Of a DNA stretch of 5,522 bases, positions 1-4,693 are shown piece by piece. This DNA comes from Kordiimonadaceae bacterium (lineage in GTDB: Bacteria; Pseudomonadota; Alphaproteobacteria; Sphingomonadales; Kordiimonadaceae), in NCBI GenBank assembly GCA_016763495.1, contig JAESTR010000116.1, positions 1 through 5,522 of the forward strand, given 5' to 3'. The notes under the pieces were generated by a model. That model was not told the DNA's origin. It worked only from the letters and a program-made list of their open reading frames with translations, and searched no databases. Made by a program: the position numbers and the translations under genes. Position 1 is the first letter of the stretch. Each line of letters opens with the position of its first letter.

Positions 1-466
1 GAAACACCTTTTGCAGCGTATTCAATGTACGATTTACTGAGGATACGTTAGCAAACGGCCCAAAATATTGGCCTTTGTGTTTGCGTCTACCACGGTGTTT
101 GGTAATTTGCGACCATTCATGGTCGCGCAATAATATATAGGGGAAGGATTTATCATCCTTCAGCAAGATATTATATTGCGGCTTGAAGCGTTTTATCAGC
201 GATGCTTCTAGTAGCAGCGCTTCACCTTCCGTGCGGGTAGTGACAAAAACCATAGAAACCGTACGAGCAACCATACGCTGGTGCCTAATCGTTAGCCGGT
301 TGACTTGAGTGTAAGAAACAATGCGTTTATTGATGCTTTTAGCTTTACCCACATAGAGTACGTCGCCGTGCTTATCGAGCATGCGGTAAACCCCCGGTGC
401 AGAGGGTGCAGTTTTTACATGTTCCCGGATAATATTGATGCCGGTAGATAAGTTTGTTTCTATCAC
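1..466 (-). CDS. uvrC: UvrABC excinuclease subunit C, N-terminal part (runs off left edge)
   Basis: UvrC makes the dual incisions in nucleotide excision repair after UvrA/UvrB load on damaged DNA. Only the first 155 residues are present, covering the GIY-YIG nuclease domain that makes the 3' cut. Visible are PGVYRML (24-30, the GVY half), LYVGKAK (37-43, the YVG half), the basic stretch NKRIVSY (46-52), EALLLEASLIK (82-92) with the metal-binding Glu expected at 87, YNILLKDDKSFPYI (98-111), and KGQYFGPF (131-138), a hallmark of UvrC. The start is GTG at 464-466: an in-frame TGA lies directly before it, and the next in-frame ATG is inside the conserved domain. A weak AAGG (CCTT at 476-479 on the plus strand) sits 9 nt upstream. 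It follows folB on the same strand but is separated by 373 bp with its own candidate promoter, so it is probably transcribed separately. The family is certain; the C-terminal half is outside the window. Confidence 0.96.
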   Translation of the reverse strand, partial: MIETNLSTGINIIREHVKTAPSAPGVYRMLDKHGDVLYVGKAKSINKRIVSYTQVNRLTIRHQRMVARTVSMVFVTTRTEGEALLLEASLIKRFKPQYNILLKDDKSFPYILLRDHEWSQITKHRGRRKHKGQYFGPFANVSSVNRTLNTLQKVF

Positions 467-495
467 TCAGTGTTGCCTTGTTGATTCTGTTTTAC

Positions 496-525
496 AATAT
501 GGACGAAAAACGGTGAAAGAATCAA
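496..525 (-). promoter_or_regulatory. Candidate sigma70-type promoter of uvrC
   Basis: On the minus strand TTGATT (520-525) and CATATT (496-501) are separated by 18 bp and would start a transcript about 20-25 nt before the uvrC GTG. The -35 box matches TTGACA at four of six positions. One GANTC methylation site (519-523) overlaps the -35 element. Assigned by eye only. Confidence 0.4.
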
Positions 526-573
526 TGCAGGGAATCGCGCTTTTCCGGGGTTTAAAAAGATATACACTTTCGC

Positions 574-594
574 TGTGGATAAGGCTGTGGGGAA
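574..594 (-). promoter_or_regulatory. DnaA box plus degenerate second box, 12 bp apart
   Basis: The minus strand reads TTATCCACA (574-582), an exact match to the DnaA consensus TTATNCACA. Directly beside it is TTCCCCACA (586-594), two mismatches away, in the same orientation and offset by 12 bp. A weaker ATATACACT lies on the plus strand at 560-568, and TTGTTCACA (one mismatch) on the minus strand at 776-784. The perfect box is seen directly; binding is inferred. It lies about 50 bp upstream of the candidate uvrC -35 element. Confidence 0.5.
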
Positions 595-643
595 CTTGCG
601 TCTAAATAATAAAACATCGCTGTAACGCTGAGGTTTGCCCTAA

Positions 644-662
644 TTGCCTATTTTTTAGGCAA
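644..662. other. Small perfect hairpin, possible weak terminator after folB
   Basis: TTGCCTA and TAGGCAA form a 7-bp perfect stem around a five-base T loop (A loop on the minus strand). On the plus strand it is followed by a run of A; on the minus strand by TTAGGGC. A proper U tract is therefore missing downstream in either direction. It could still slow polymerase between folB and uvrC, but it is not a textbook intrinsic terminator. Confidence 0.3.
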
Positions 663-668
663 AAAATA

Positions 669-681
669 TAACCCATTGATT
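669..681 (-). promoter_or_regulatory. IHF-binding consensus match
   Basis: The minus strand reads AATCAATGGGTTA, matching the IHF consensus WATCAANNNNTTR at every defined position, and it borders the AT-rich block that would favour DNA bending. Chance matches are not rare in AT-rich DNA, so the call rests mainly on its position among the DnaA, CtrA and GANTC motifs. Confidence 0.35.
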
Positions 682-828
682 TATAAGGCTTTGTTGATAG
701 TAAATATAATAAATTATTTAAATTAGGTTTTGTGTTGTTGCCGCATATCGGTGGTTATGGCAGCAGATGATTCGTTGTGAACAACTTCAACCTGCAGTAC
801 ATCTACCGTAATCGAAAAAAGCTACATG

Positions 829-843
829 TTAATAGGGCGTTAA
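829..843. promoter_or_regulatory. CtrA-type site TTAA-N7-TTAA over the folB stop
   Basis: TTAA (829-832) and TTAA (840-843) are separated by exactly seven bases, the classical full site of the alphaproteobacterial cell-cycle regulator CtrA. The right half-site contains the folB stop codon (TAA on the minus strand, 840-842). The match is exact; function is inferred and depends on the organism having CtrA. It lies over 300 bp from the candidate uvrC promoter, so direct promoter control from here is uncertain. Confidence 0.35.
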
Positions 844-1262
844 GGATGTTTGTGCCGTTCAATTTCAACGCCAACACTGGCGGCACCTTCAACAGCTTCA
901 AGTTTTTCAACTTTAACGCGGGTGCCAATCACTTGGTCATTCACCAAAGCCATGGTTGCGATTTTTTCCGCCAAAGTTTCAACCAAATTTATATGACCTT
1001 CAGCCAGAATAGCTTGGATATTTGTCACAATATCATTGTAGCAAACAACGTTCGCCAATTGGTCATCATGGTGCTGGCTGTTTTCCTGAACTGACAGGTC
1101 AACATTGATGCGGATTTTCTGCCGCGTGTCTTTCTCATGGTCCCATACGCCAATTTCAGCGTCAGTCACATAATCACGTACAAAGATATGACGCACAGAC
1201 CTTGTTGCATCAGCAAAAGGTAGATGAAGAACATTCGCGTTTGATTGGTCATTCTGTGCCAT
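840..1262 (-). CDS. folB: Dihydroneopterin aldolase
   Basis: FolB cleaves 7,8-dihydroneopterin to 6-hydroxymethyl-7,8-dihydropterin and glycolaldehyde, a cytosolic step of folate synthesis. The 140-residue product has the family core: AEIGVWDHE (35-43) with Glu43 at the conserved position, VVCYNDI (72-78) with the conserved Tyr75, LVETLAEKIA (93-102) with the pterin-binding Glu95, and VKVEKLEAV (116-124) with the expected catalytic Lys120, then a SVGVEIER-like end. About 20 polar residues precede the domain, so it is slightly longer than E. coli FolB (122 aa). I chose ATG at 1260-1262, 4 nt after the stop of the upstream SDR, because GAGG (CCTC on plus, 1272-1275) lies 9 nt before it; an in-frame TTG at 1275-1277 would overlap that site and the SDR end. 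The arrangement suggests translational coupling with the SDR. Confidence 0.95.
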   Translation of the reverse strand: MAQNDQSNANVLHLPFADATRSVRHIFVRDYVTDAEIGVWDHEKDTRQKIRINVDLSVQENSQHHDDQLANVVCYNDIVTNIQAILAEGHINLVETLAEKIATMALVNDQVIGTRVKVEKLEAVEGAASVGVEIERHKHP

Positions 1263-1266
1263 ATAT

Positions 1267-2034
1267 TCAGTCCTCAATAATATCTTTTGTCCGCCACGCG
1301 AGATGTTGTCCGCCGTCGACGGCTATCATTTGCCCTGTCATGGCGCGGTTCTCAAGTATAAAACGCACGGTGACTGCAATTTCTTCAAGGGACGGGCCCG
1401 CACCCAAGGGCACAGAAGTTGATTCAGCCGCAAAATCTTCAGCTGTTTGGCTTTTGTTCGCGAGTGTTGGGCCGGGGCCAATAGCATTCACTCTGATACC
1501 TCGACTAGCCAATTCCTGTGCGCAGGCCTTGGTTGCCGCAAATAATCCGGCCTTGGACAAGCTATAGGAGAGATATTGTGGGTTGGGTTTTAAAACTCGT
1601 TGATCAATAAAATTGATAATCGCCCCGTTTTGGTTTTTAGGAAGGGCTGCGGCAAACGCCTGGGTCAGCAGTAGCGGGGACAATACGTTCACTTGCTGAT
1701 GCACCAACCATGATTCGGCAGTGAAACTATGCAGCCGGTCATCTTCGAATATTGATGCATTGTTGATGAGAATATCAATGGGCTGCCCAAGTCCAGCAGA
1801 TGCCCGCCCGAGCAGGCCTTCTGCTTGTGCTGGGTCTGTTAGGTCAGCTTTTAGTATACATACCCTGCCACCACTTGATAATATGGCGTCTGCCACAGAT
1901 GCAGCGTCCGCATCCGAATTATTATGGTGCACAGCAACAGCGATGCCTTGCTTGGCTAAATCAAGCGCAACATGCCGCCCTATGCGGTGGGCTGCGCCCG
2001 TAACCAAAGCAGCTTTAAGAGGTAGGTTGTTCAA
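1267..2034 (-). CDS. NADPH-dependent SDR, probable pteridine (dihydrofolate/dihydromonapterin) reductase of PTR1/FolM type
   Basis: This short-chain dehydrogenase/reductase of 255 residues has a Rossmann fold. Seen in order: ALVTGAAHRIGR (9-20), the TGxxxRxG form of the cofactor loop; HHNNS (36-40), placed where PTR1 binds the NADPH 2'-phosphate; ADLTD (63-67); NNAS (91-94); Asn116; Asp144, Tyr157 and Lys161; NAIGPGP (183-189); and VDGGQHLAW near the C-terminus (239-247). The classic catalytic Ser is replaced by Asp, with the same Asp-13-Tyr-4-Lys spacing as Leishmania PTR1. That feature and the coupled folB point to reduction of dihydrofolate, dihydropterin or a related pterin. The start is ambiguous: TTG at 2032-2034 has GGGA 7 nt upstream and a family-like N-terminus, while GTG at 2056-2058 would add 8 residues without a good ribosome binding site. 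Either start lies inside the antiporter gene (20-nt overlap from TTG). The SDR fold is certain; the substrate is inferred. Confidence 0.85.
   Translation of the reverse strand: MNNLPLKAALVTGAAHRIGRHVALDLAKQGIAVAVHHNNSDADAASVADAILSSGGRVCILKADLTDPAQAEGLLGRASAGLGQPIDILINNASIFEDDRLHSFTAESWLVHQQVNVLSPLLLTQAFAAALPKNQNGAIINFIDQRVLKPNPQYLSYSLSKAGLFAATKACAQELASRGIRVNAIGPGPTLANKSQTAEDFAAESTSVPLGAGPSLEEIAVTVRFILENRAMTGQMIAVDGGQHLAWRTKDIIED
1272..1275 (-). promoter_or_regulatory. Ribosome binding site of folB inside the SDR gene end
   Basis: GAGG on the minus strand forms part of the SDR's last sense codons (GAG GAC TGA) and lies 9 nt before the folB ATG. It supports the ATG at 1262 over the upstream TTG and suggests that ribosomes finishing the SDR re-initiate on folB. 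Confidence 0.6.
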
Positions 2035-3007
2035 AATGCATTCCCATAACGCTCGCACTATCAGGGCTCTGGGACAGATAATACATATAGGATGAGTATA
2101 GGCCTAAAAGAATAATACCGGTCATTCTGCCCAGTGTTGCCCTCATGCGGCAGAAAGGAATGAGTAGCATTGATGCCGCGACCATTACCCACAAGTCCAC
2201 TTGCAGGAAGCTGTCAGGCACAGGTACATCACCGATTAAGGCCGTAACGCCCATAATGCCAAGTAGGTTAAACAGGTTTGAGCCAATCACATTACCAACA
2301 GCAACATCACAGTGGCCTCTTACCGTGGCAACAAGGGCAGTAGCCAGCTCTGGTAAGCTGGTGCCAATAGCAACGAGCGTTAGGCCGATAACCGCTTCTG
2401 AAACACCGTAGCTGCGGGCGATATCAACGGAACCCGTGACTAATAAGTCCGCGCCGATCATTAGGCCAATAAGGCCGCCAACGATTAAGGCCGCGGAAAG
2501 GCCGTAATTGTCGGGTTCTTCATTCAGCTCGTCCATCTGTTCCATGTCGTTCATGTCGCAAGGGGCTGCTTTGGCGCGCATACCGGAGTAAACTAGAAAC
2601 GCTGTTAGAAATGAGAGCAGAATAACACCCTGCCAAAAGCCGAAAGTGCCGCCGTAGGCCAAGCCAACAAACAAAAATGTAGCGCCGAGCATGATGGCGA
2701 GGTTTCGGCCAAGGCGCGGCGCGCTGCACGCCATTGGCGCGATAAGGGCAGGCACACCTAACACCAACAATATATTGGCGGTGTTTGAGCCAACAATATT
2801 ACCAAGTGCAAGTGTGGGCACGTTTTCTAAAATAGCGTCTATACCAACCACGAGCTCGGGTGCCGATGTGCCAAAAGCAACAACGGTCAGGCCAATCACT
2901 AGTTTTGAAACACCTGCTCTCTGCGCAATTGATACTGCGCCGCGCACAAGAAAATCACCTGCAAAGACTAATAAAACTAAGCCAGCAACAATTTGAATAT
3001 AGGCCAT
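2015..3007 (-). CDS. Calcium/sodium antiporter of the CaCA superfamily (YrbG-like)
   Basis: This inner-membrane cation/Ca2+ exchanger has 330 residues and about ten hydrophobic segments in two inverted halves. The two alpha repeats that line the ion path are clear: GLTVVAFGTSAPE (39-51) with GNIVGSN (69-75), and GLTLVAIGTSLPE (208-220) with GNVIGSN (238-244). The conserved acidic residues are Glu51 and Glu220. Between the halves is a short acidic loop (about 151-166, rich in D, E and M), which is shorter than the regulatory loops of eukaryotic NCX. I start at ATG 3005-3007, giving MAYIQIVAGL, which aligns with the E. coli YrbG start; an extension to ATG 3118 would add 37 non-hydrophobic residues spanning a probable -10 box. 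An AGGA 12 nt upstream is a weak ribosome binding site. Its last codons overlap the SDR start, implying one transcript. A functional link of ion transport to folate is not evident. Confidence 0.9.
   Translation of the reverse strand: MAYIQIVAGLVLLVFAGDFLVRGAVSIAQRAGVSKLVIGLTVVAFGTSAPELVVGIDAILENVPTLALGNIVGSNTANILLVLGVPALIAPMACSAPRLGRNLAIMLGATFLFVGLAYGGTFGFWQGVILLSFLTAFLVYSGMRAKAAPCDMNDMEQMDELNEEPDNYGLSAALIVGGLIGLMIGADLLVTGSVDIARSYGVSEAVIGLTLVAIGTSLPELATALVATVRGHCDVAVGNVIGSNLFNLLGIMGVTALIGDVPVPDSFLQVDLWVMVAASMLLIPFCRMRATLGRMTGIILLGLYSSYMYYLSQSPDSASVMGMHFEQPTS
2042..2045 (-). promoter_or_regulatory. Ribosome binding site supporting the TTG start of the SDR
   Basis: GGGA on the minus strand lies 7 nt before the TTG at 2034, within the antiporter's last codons. 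No comparable purine run precedes the alternative GTG at 2058. Confidence 0.4.
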
Positions 3008-3063
3008 GTAGTAAATTAATCCTGACTTATCCCGTGTGATACCCGCTAAAGGTCCTTCAGGCT

Positions 3064-3091
3064 TATATAGGGTGCCGGTTGGTGAAAGAAA
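3064..3091 (-). promoter_or_regulatory. Candidate promoter of the antiporter-SDR-folB operon
   Basis: TATATA (3064-3069) on the minus strand is a good -10 box; TTTCTT (3086-3091), 16 bp upstream, is a poor -35. A transcript from here would have a leader of roughly 50 nt before the ATG at 3007, and would exclude the longer antiporter start at 3118. Assigned by eye. Confidence 0.3.
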
Positions 3092-3252
3092 AGGTAGTAT
3101 GCCATTTTTGTGATGCATTTACCGTTGTTTAGGCATTTTAGTTAAGTAAACTGCGGGAAATGCAGTGTGCGTCGAGCGGAGTGGTAGTTGGCGTCGGAGT
3201 CGTAAGTTTTGGCGCAATTTGGGTATTGATGGCCGCTAGAACTCTTTCCGTT

Positions 3253-3293
3253 AAGGCAATTCACCATCATATATTGCATCGTGAATTGGCCTT
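3253..3293. repeat. Strong 12-bp stem-loop (inverted repeat)
   Basis: AAGGCAATTCAC (3253-3264) pairs with GTGAATTG-G-CCTT (3281-3293), leaving one unpaired G at 3289 and a 16-nt loop. No U tract follows on either strand, so it does not look like an intrinsic terminator. On the minus strand it would hide the AAGG and approach the ATG of a doubtful 45-codon frame. It may be an RNA structure, a protein-binding palindrome or a small repeat element. Confidence 0.5.
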
Positions 3294-3530
3294 GTGGGCC
3301 TGTTCTTTTGCCATTCTTGTAAAATATTGCGGTTAGGCTGCATTTGGCTCTTGAATTAGGTCGCAGAATCCTTTACCTCAGCGGCTGAATTAGGCGAAAG
3401 CATAGTTTGCGTGAGTTTTCCTTGCTATTTGGTTATCTCGGCTCTATGTTGCGCGCCTTGAATTAGCAGTTTACCGCAGGTAGGCAGCGAAGGTTTCCCA
3501 GACGAGCCATGTGGCCGCGCGGGCGAGTGA

Positions 3531-3535
3531 AAAGG
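3531..3535 (+). promoter_or_regulatory. Ribosome binding site fixing the rpmF start
   Basis: AAAGG lies 8 nt before the ATG at 3544. It falls inside the extra codons that a GTG start at 3511 would require, so it favours the ATG, in agreement with the conserved MAVPK N-terminus. Confidence 0.7.
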
Positions 3536-3543
3536 TAAAGAAA

Positions 3544-3729
3544 ATGGCAGTTCCAAAGAGTAAGATCTCTACATCTCGCCGTGGTATGCGTCGTTCACAC
3601 GATTCATTGAAAGTTGTGAACTTCCAAGAAGATTCACATACTGGCGAATATAAATTGCGTCACCACATCGATCTGAAAACAGGTATGTATCGTGGTAAGC
3701 AGATTCTGGAGCCAAAAGGCGATTATTAA
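3544..3729 (+). CDS. rpmF: 50S ribosomal protein L32
   Basis: L32 is a small basic protein of the large ribosomal subunit. The 61-residue product begins [19 protein letters not shown], the family signature: after Met removal the AVPK tail threads into rRNA, followed by the basic [13 protein letters not shown] segment. The C-terminal half ([14 protein letters not shown], about 41-54) is the form usual in alphaproteobacteria. There is no cysteine, so this is the zinc-independent version. It stands alone: a terminator follows 25 nt after the stop, and the plsX-fabH genes often found downstream of rpmF in other bacteria are absent. Identity is essentially certain. Confidence 0.98.
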   Translation: MAVPKSKISTSRRGMRRSHDSLKVVNFQEDSHTGEYKLRHHIDLKTGMYRGKQILEPKGDY

Positions 3730-3754
3730 GCCTTAGCTTCAATATCAAGTTTCG

Positions 3755-3790
3755 AAAACCGGCGGCGCCATATGGCCCGCCGGTTTTTGT
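3755..3790 (+). terminator. Intrinsic terminator after rpmF
   Basis: AAAACCGGCGG (3755-3765) pairs perfectly with CCGCCGGTTTT (3777-3787). The intervening bases can extend the stem through a GCCAT/ATGGC pairing, and TTTTTGTTTG follows. A GC-rich stem with a T run is a textbook Rho-independent terminator. The A-rich left flank makes a weaker action on the minus strand possible. Confidence 0.92.
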
Positions 3791-3820
3791 TTGTCAGCTG
3801 TTTACTGTTTGGCTTACAAA
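3791..3820 (+). promoter_or_regulatory. Candidate promoter of the M48 protease gene
   Basis: TTGTCA (3791-3796) matches the -35 consensus at five of six positions; TACAAA (3815-3820) is a fair -10 at 18 bp. It lies directly after the rpmF terminator, where a new promoter is needed, and gives a leader of about 35 nt. Assigned by eye. Confidence 0.4.
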
Positions 3821-3821
3821 G

Positions 3822-3834
3822 AACACACTGTGTT
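3822..3834 (+). promoter_or_regulatory. Palindrome at the expected transcription start of the M48 gene
   Basis: AACACA-C-TGTGTT is a perfect inverted repeat of two 6-bp arms with a one-base centre, placed just downstream of the candidate -10 box. That is a typical place for a repressor operator. No regulator is encoded nearby, so the role is only inferred. Confidence 0.25.
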
Positions 3835-3851
3835 TGCACTCTTAGCCACTT

Positions 3852-3856
3852 GGGGA
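3852..3856 (+). promoter_or_regulatory. Ribosome binding site fixing the M48 lipoprotein start
   Basis: GGGGA lies 6 nt before the ATG at 3863. It favours this ATG, which opens a proper lipoprotein signal peptide, over an upstream in-frame TTG at 3791 that would bury the signal behind 24 residues. Confidence 0.65.
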
Positions 3857-3862
3857 TCTCTT

Positions 3863-4642
3863 ATGAATTTTCGCCGTTTAGTCGCAGTATTAAGCATTTT
3901 TTTCGTATCTGCGTGCGTGACCACCAACAGTGTGACAGGCCGAAGCCAATTTATCACGATCCCTGTGGGCCAAGATGAAGCGCTGGGTGCCCAGGCACTT
4001 AGCCAGGTAAAAAGGATCAATGCGCATGTTCGCACCAGCGGCAAGCTAGTCGCGCGCGTAAACCGTATAGGCAAGCGCGTTGTTGCGGTATCTGATAAGC
4101 CCGACATGAATTGGGAATTCATTGTTATCGATGAAGATGTGCTCAACGCGTGGGCGCTGCCGGGCGGCAAGGTTGCGGTTTATAGCAAAATGCTGAACAA
4201 CCTGAATGATGAAGAGCTCGCCGCCGTGCTGGGCCATGAAGCGGCCCACGCCATCCTGCGGCACGGGGCAGAGCAAGTTAGTCGCGCGCAGGTGCAGCAA
4301 CTGGCTATCGCGGGCCTTGGGGCCATTGTTGCAAGCCAAACCGAGAACGAACAGACAGCGCAACTAGCAGTTAGCTTAGGCTCGCTTGCCGCTCAAGGGT
4401 TTGTGGCACTACCGCACAGCCGTGACATGGAGCTAGAGGCTGATCATGTCGGCGCGATCTATATGGCACGCGCTGGGTATGACCCACGTGCTGCGGTGCG
4501 GCTGTGGCAGAAAATGGCACGCTTGAAAGAAGGCGGTGCCAGCCAGCCCACGTTCCTCTCCACCCACCCATCAGACGGTAAGCGCATTGATCGCCTGAAT
4601 GCCCGCATGGACGAATACATGAAGATATACAAGCGCAATTGA
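3863..4642 (+). CDS. M48-family zinc metalloprotease, probable outer-membrane lipoprotein
   Basis: This 259-residue periplasmic protease resembles LoiP/BepA-type M48 peptidases, which help in quality control of outer-membrane proteins. The N-terminus is a lipoprotein signal: two Arg (4-5), a hydrophobic core, and the lipobox VSAC with Cys18 as lipid anchor; residue +2 is Val, not Asp, which favours outer-membrane sorting. A TGRSQ-type segment (25-29) and GQDEALGAQ (36-44), common in this family, follow. The zinc site is HEAAH (125-129), with Glu126 as catalytic base and Glu190 in the ELEAD motif (190-194) as third ligand. STHPSDGKRI near the C-terminus (243-252) is the conserved HP segment. 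No TPR repeats follow, so the layout is closer to LoiP (about 250 aa) than to BepA. It has its own candidate promoter after the rpmF terminator. The family is certain; the substrate is unknown. Confidence 0.93.
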   Translation: MNFRRLVAVLSIFFVSACVTTNSVTGRSQFITIPVGQDEALGAQALSQVKRINAHVRTSGKLVARVNRIGKRVVAVSDKPDMNWEFIVIDEDVLNAWALPGGKVAVYSKMLNNLNDEELAAVLGHEAAHAILRHGAEQVSRAQVQQLAIAGLGAIVASQTENEQTAQLAVSLGSLAAQGFVALPHSRDMELEADHVGAIYMARAGYDPRAAVRLWQKMARLKEGGASQPTFLSTHPSDGKRIDRLNARMDEYMKIYKRN

Positions 4643-4693
4643 AGCGCCGATACTAACTCCGCACTTAAAGAACATTGCGTAATTAAAGGTACA

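Larger units (their letters stand above)
467..839. other. Non-coding folB-uvrC gap with clustered regulatory motifs
   Basis: This 373-bp stretch holds no convincing gene; the longest open frames are about 26 codons or less and lack a ribosome binding site. Read on the minus strand from folB towards uvrC it carries a GTTGT-GA-ACAAC inverted repeat (775-786), an AT-rich block (about 663-730), a perfect IHF consensus match (669-681), a small A/T-loop hairpin (644-662), a perfect DnaA box with a degenerate neighbour (574-594), three GANTC sites (483-487, 519-523, 532-536; a fourth at 769-773) and a sigma70-like promoter (496-525). A TTAA-N7-TTAA site overlaps its right edge at the folB stop. These motifs are seen directly. 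Their joint role in controlling uvrC, or as an origin-like element, is inference. Confidence 0.7.
3008..3543. other. Divergent intergenic region between antiporter and rpmF
   Basis: This 536-bp stretch holds no gene I can assign. It contains the candidate operon promoter (3064-3091), a strong hairpin (3253-3293), three TGAATTAG copies (3352-3359, 3386-3393, 3459-3466), and an 8-bp inverted repeat AAATGCAG/CTGCATTT (3158-3165, 3339-3346) enclosing the hairpin. Two tiny frames overlap in the same codon phase: plus 3160-3336 (58 residues, with a hydrophobic VVVGVGVVSFGAIWVL segment and no well-spaced ribosome binding site) and minus 3142-3279 (45 residues, polar, with two Cys, and AAGG 10 nt before its ATG). 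Neither resembles a family I know. A poor rpmF promoter (TTGAAT 3458-3463, TAGGCA 3481-3486, 17-bp spacer) is possible. A long leader or small RNA is equally possible. Confidence 0.5.

Noticed and set aside
467..600. SOS (LexA) control of uvrC
   Set aside because: I looked for the alphaproteobacterial GTTC-N7-GTTC box on both strands; isolated GTTC/GAAC occur (near 592 and 779) but no correctly spaced pair.
525..605. 26-codon plus-strand frame (ATG at 525) in the folB-uvrC gap
   Set aside because: There is no ribosome binding site, it is very short, and it runs through the DnaA box region; a chance frame is more likely.
777..1094. Plus-strand open frame of 105 codons opposite folB
   Set aside because: It has a GTG start without a ribosome binding site, low-complexity N/F-rich content, and lies antisense to a clear folB; it is a shadow.
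1202..2411. Several plus-strand open frames opposite the SDR and antiporter genes
   Set aside because: Their translations show no family features, and the minus-strand products are clear full-length family members.
3008..3118. N-terminal extension of the antiporter to ATG 3118
   Set aside because: It adds 37 residues without a membrane segment, lacks a ribosome binding site, and would contain the likely -10 box; the family start matches ATG 3007.
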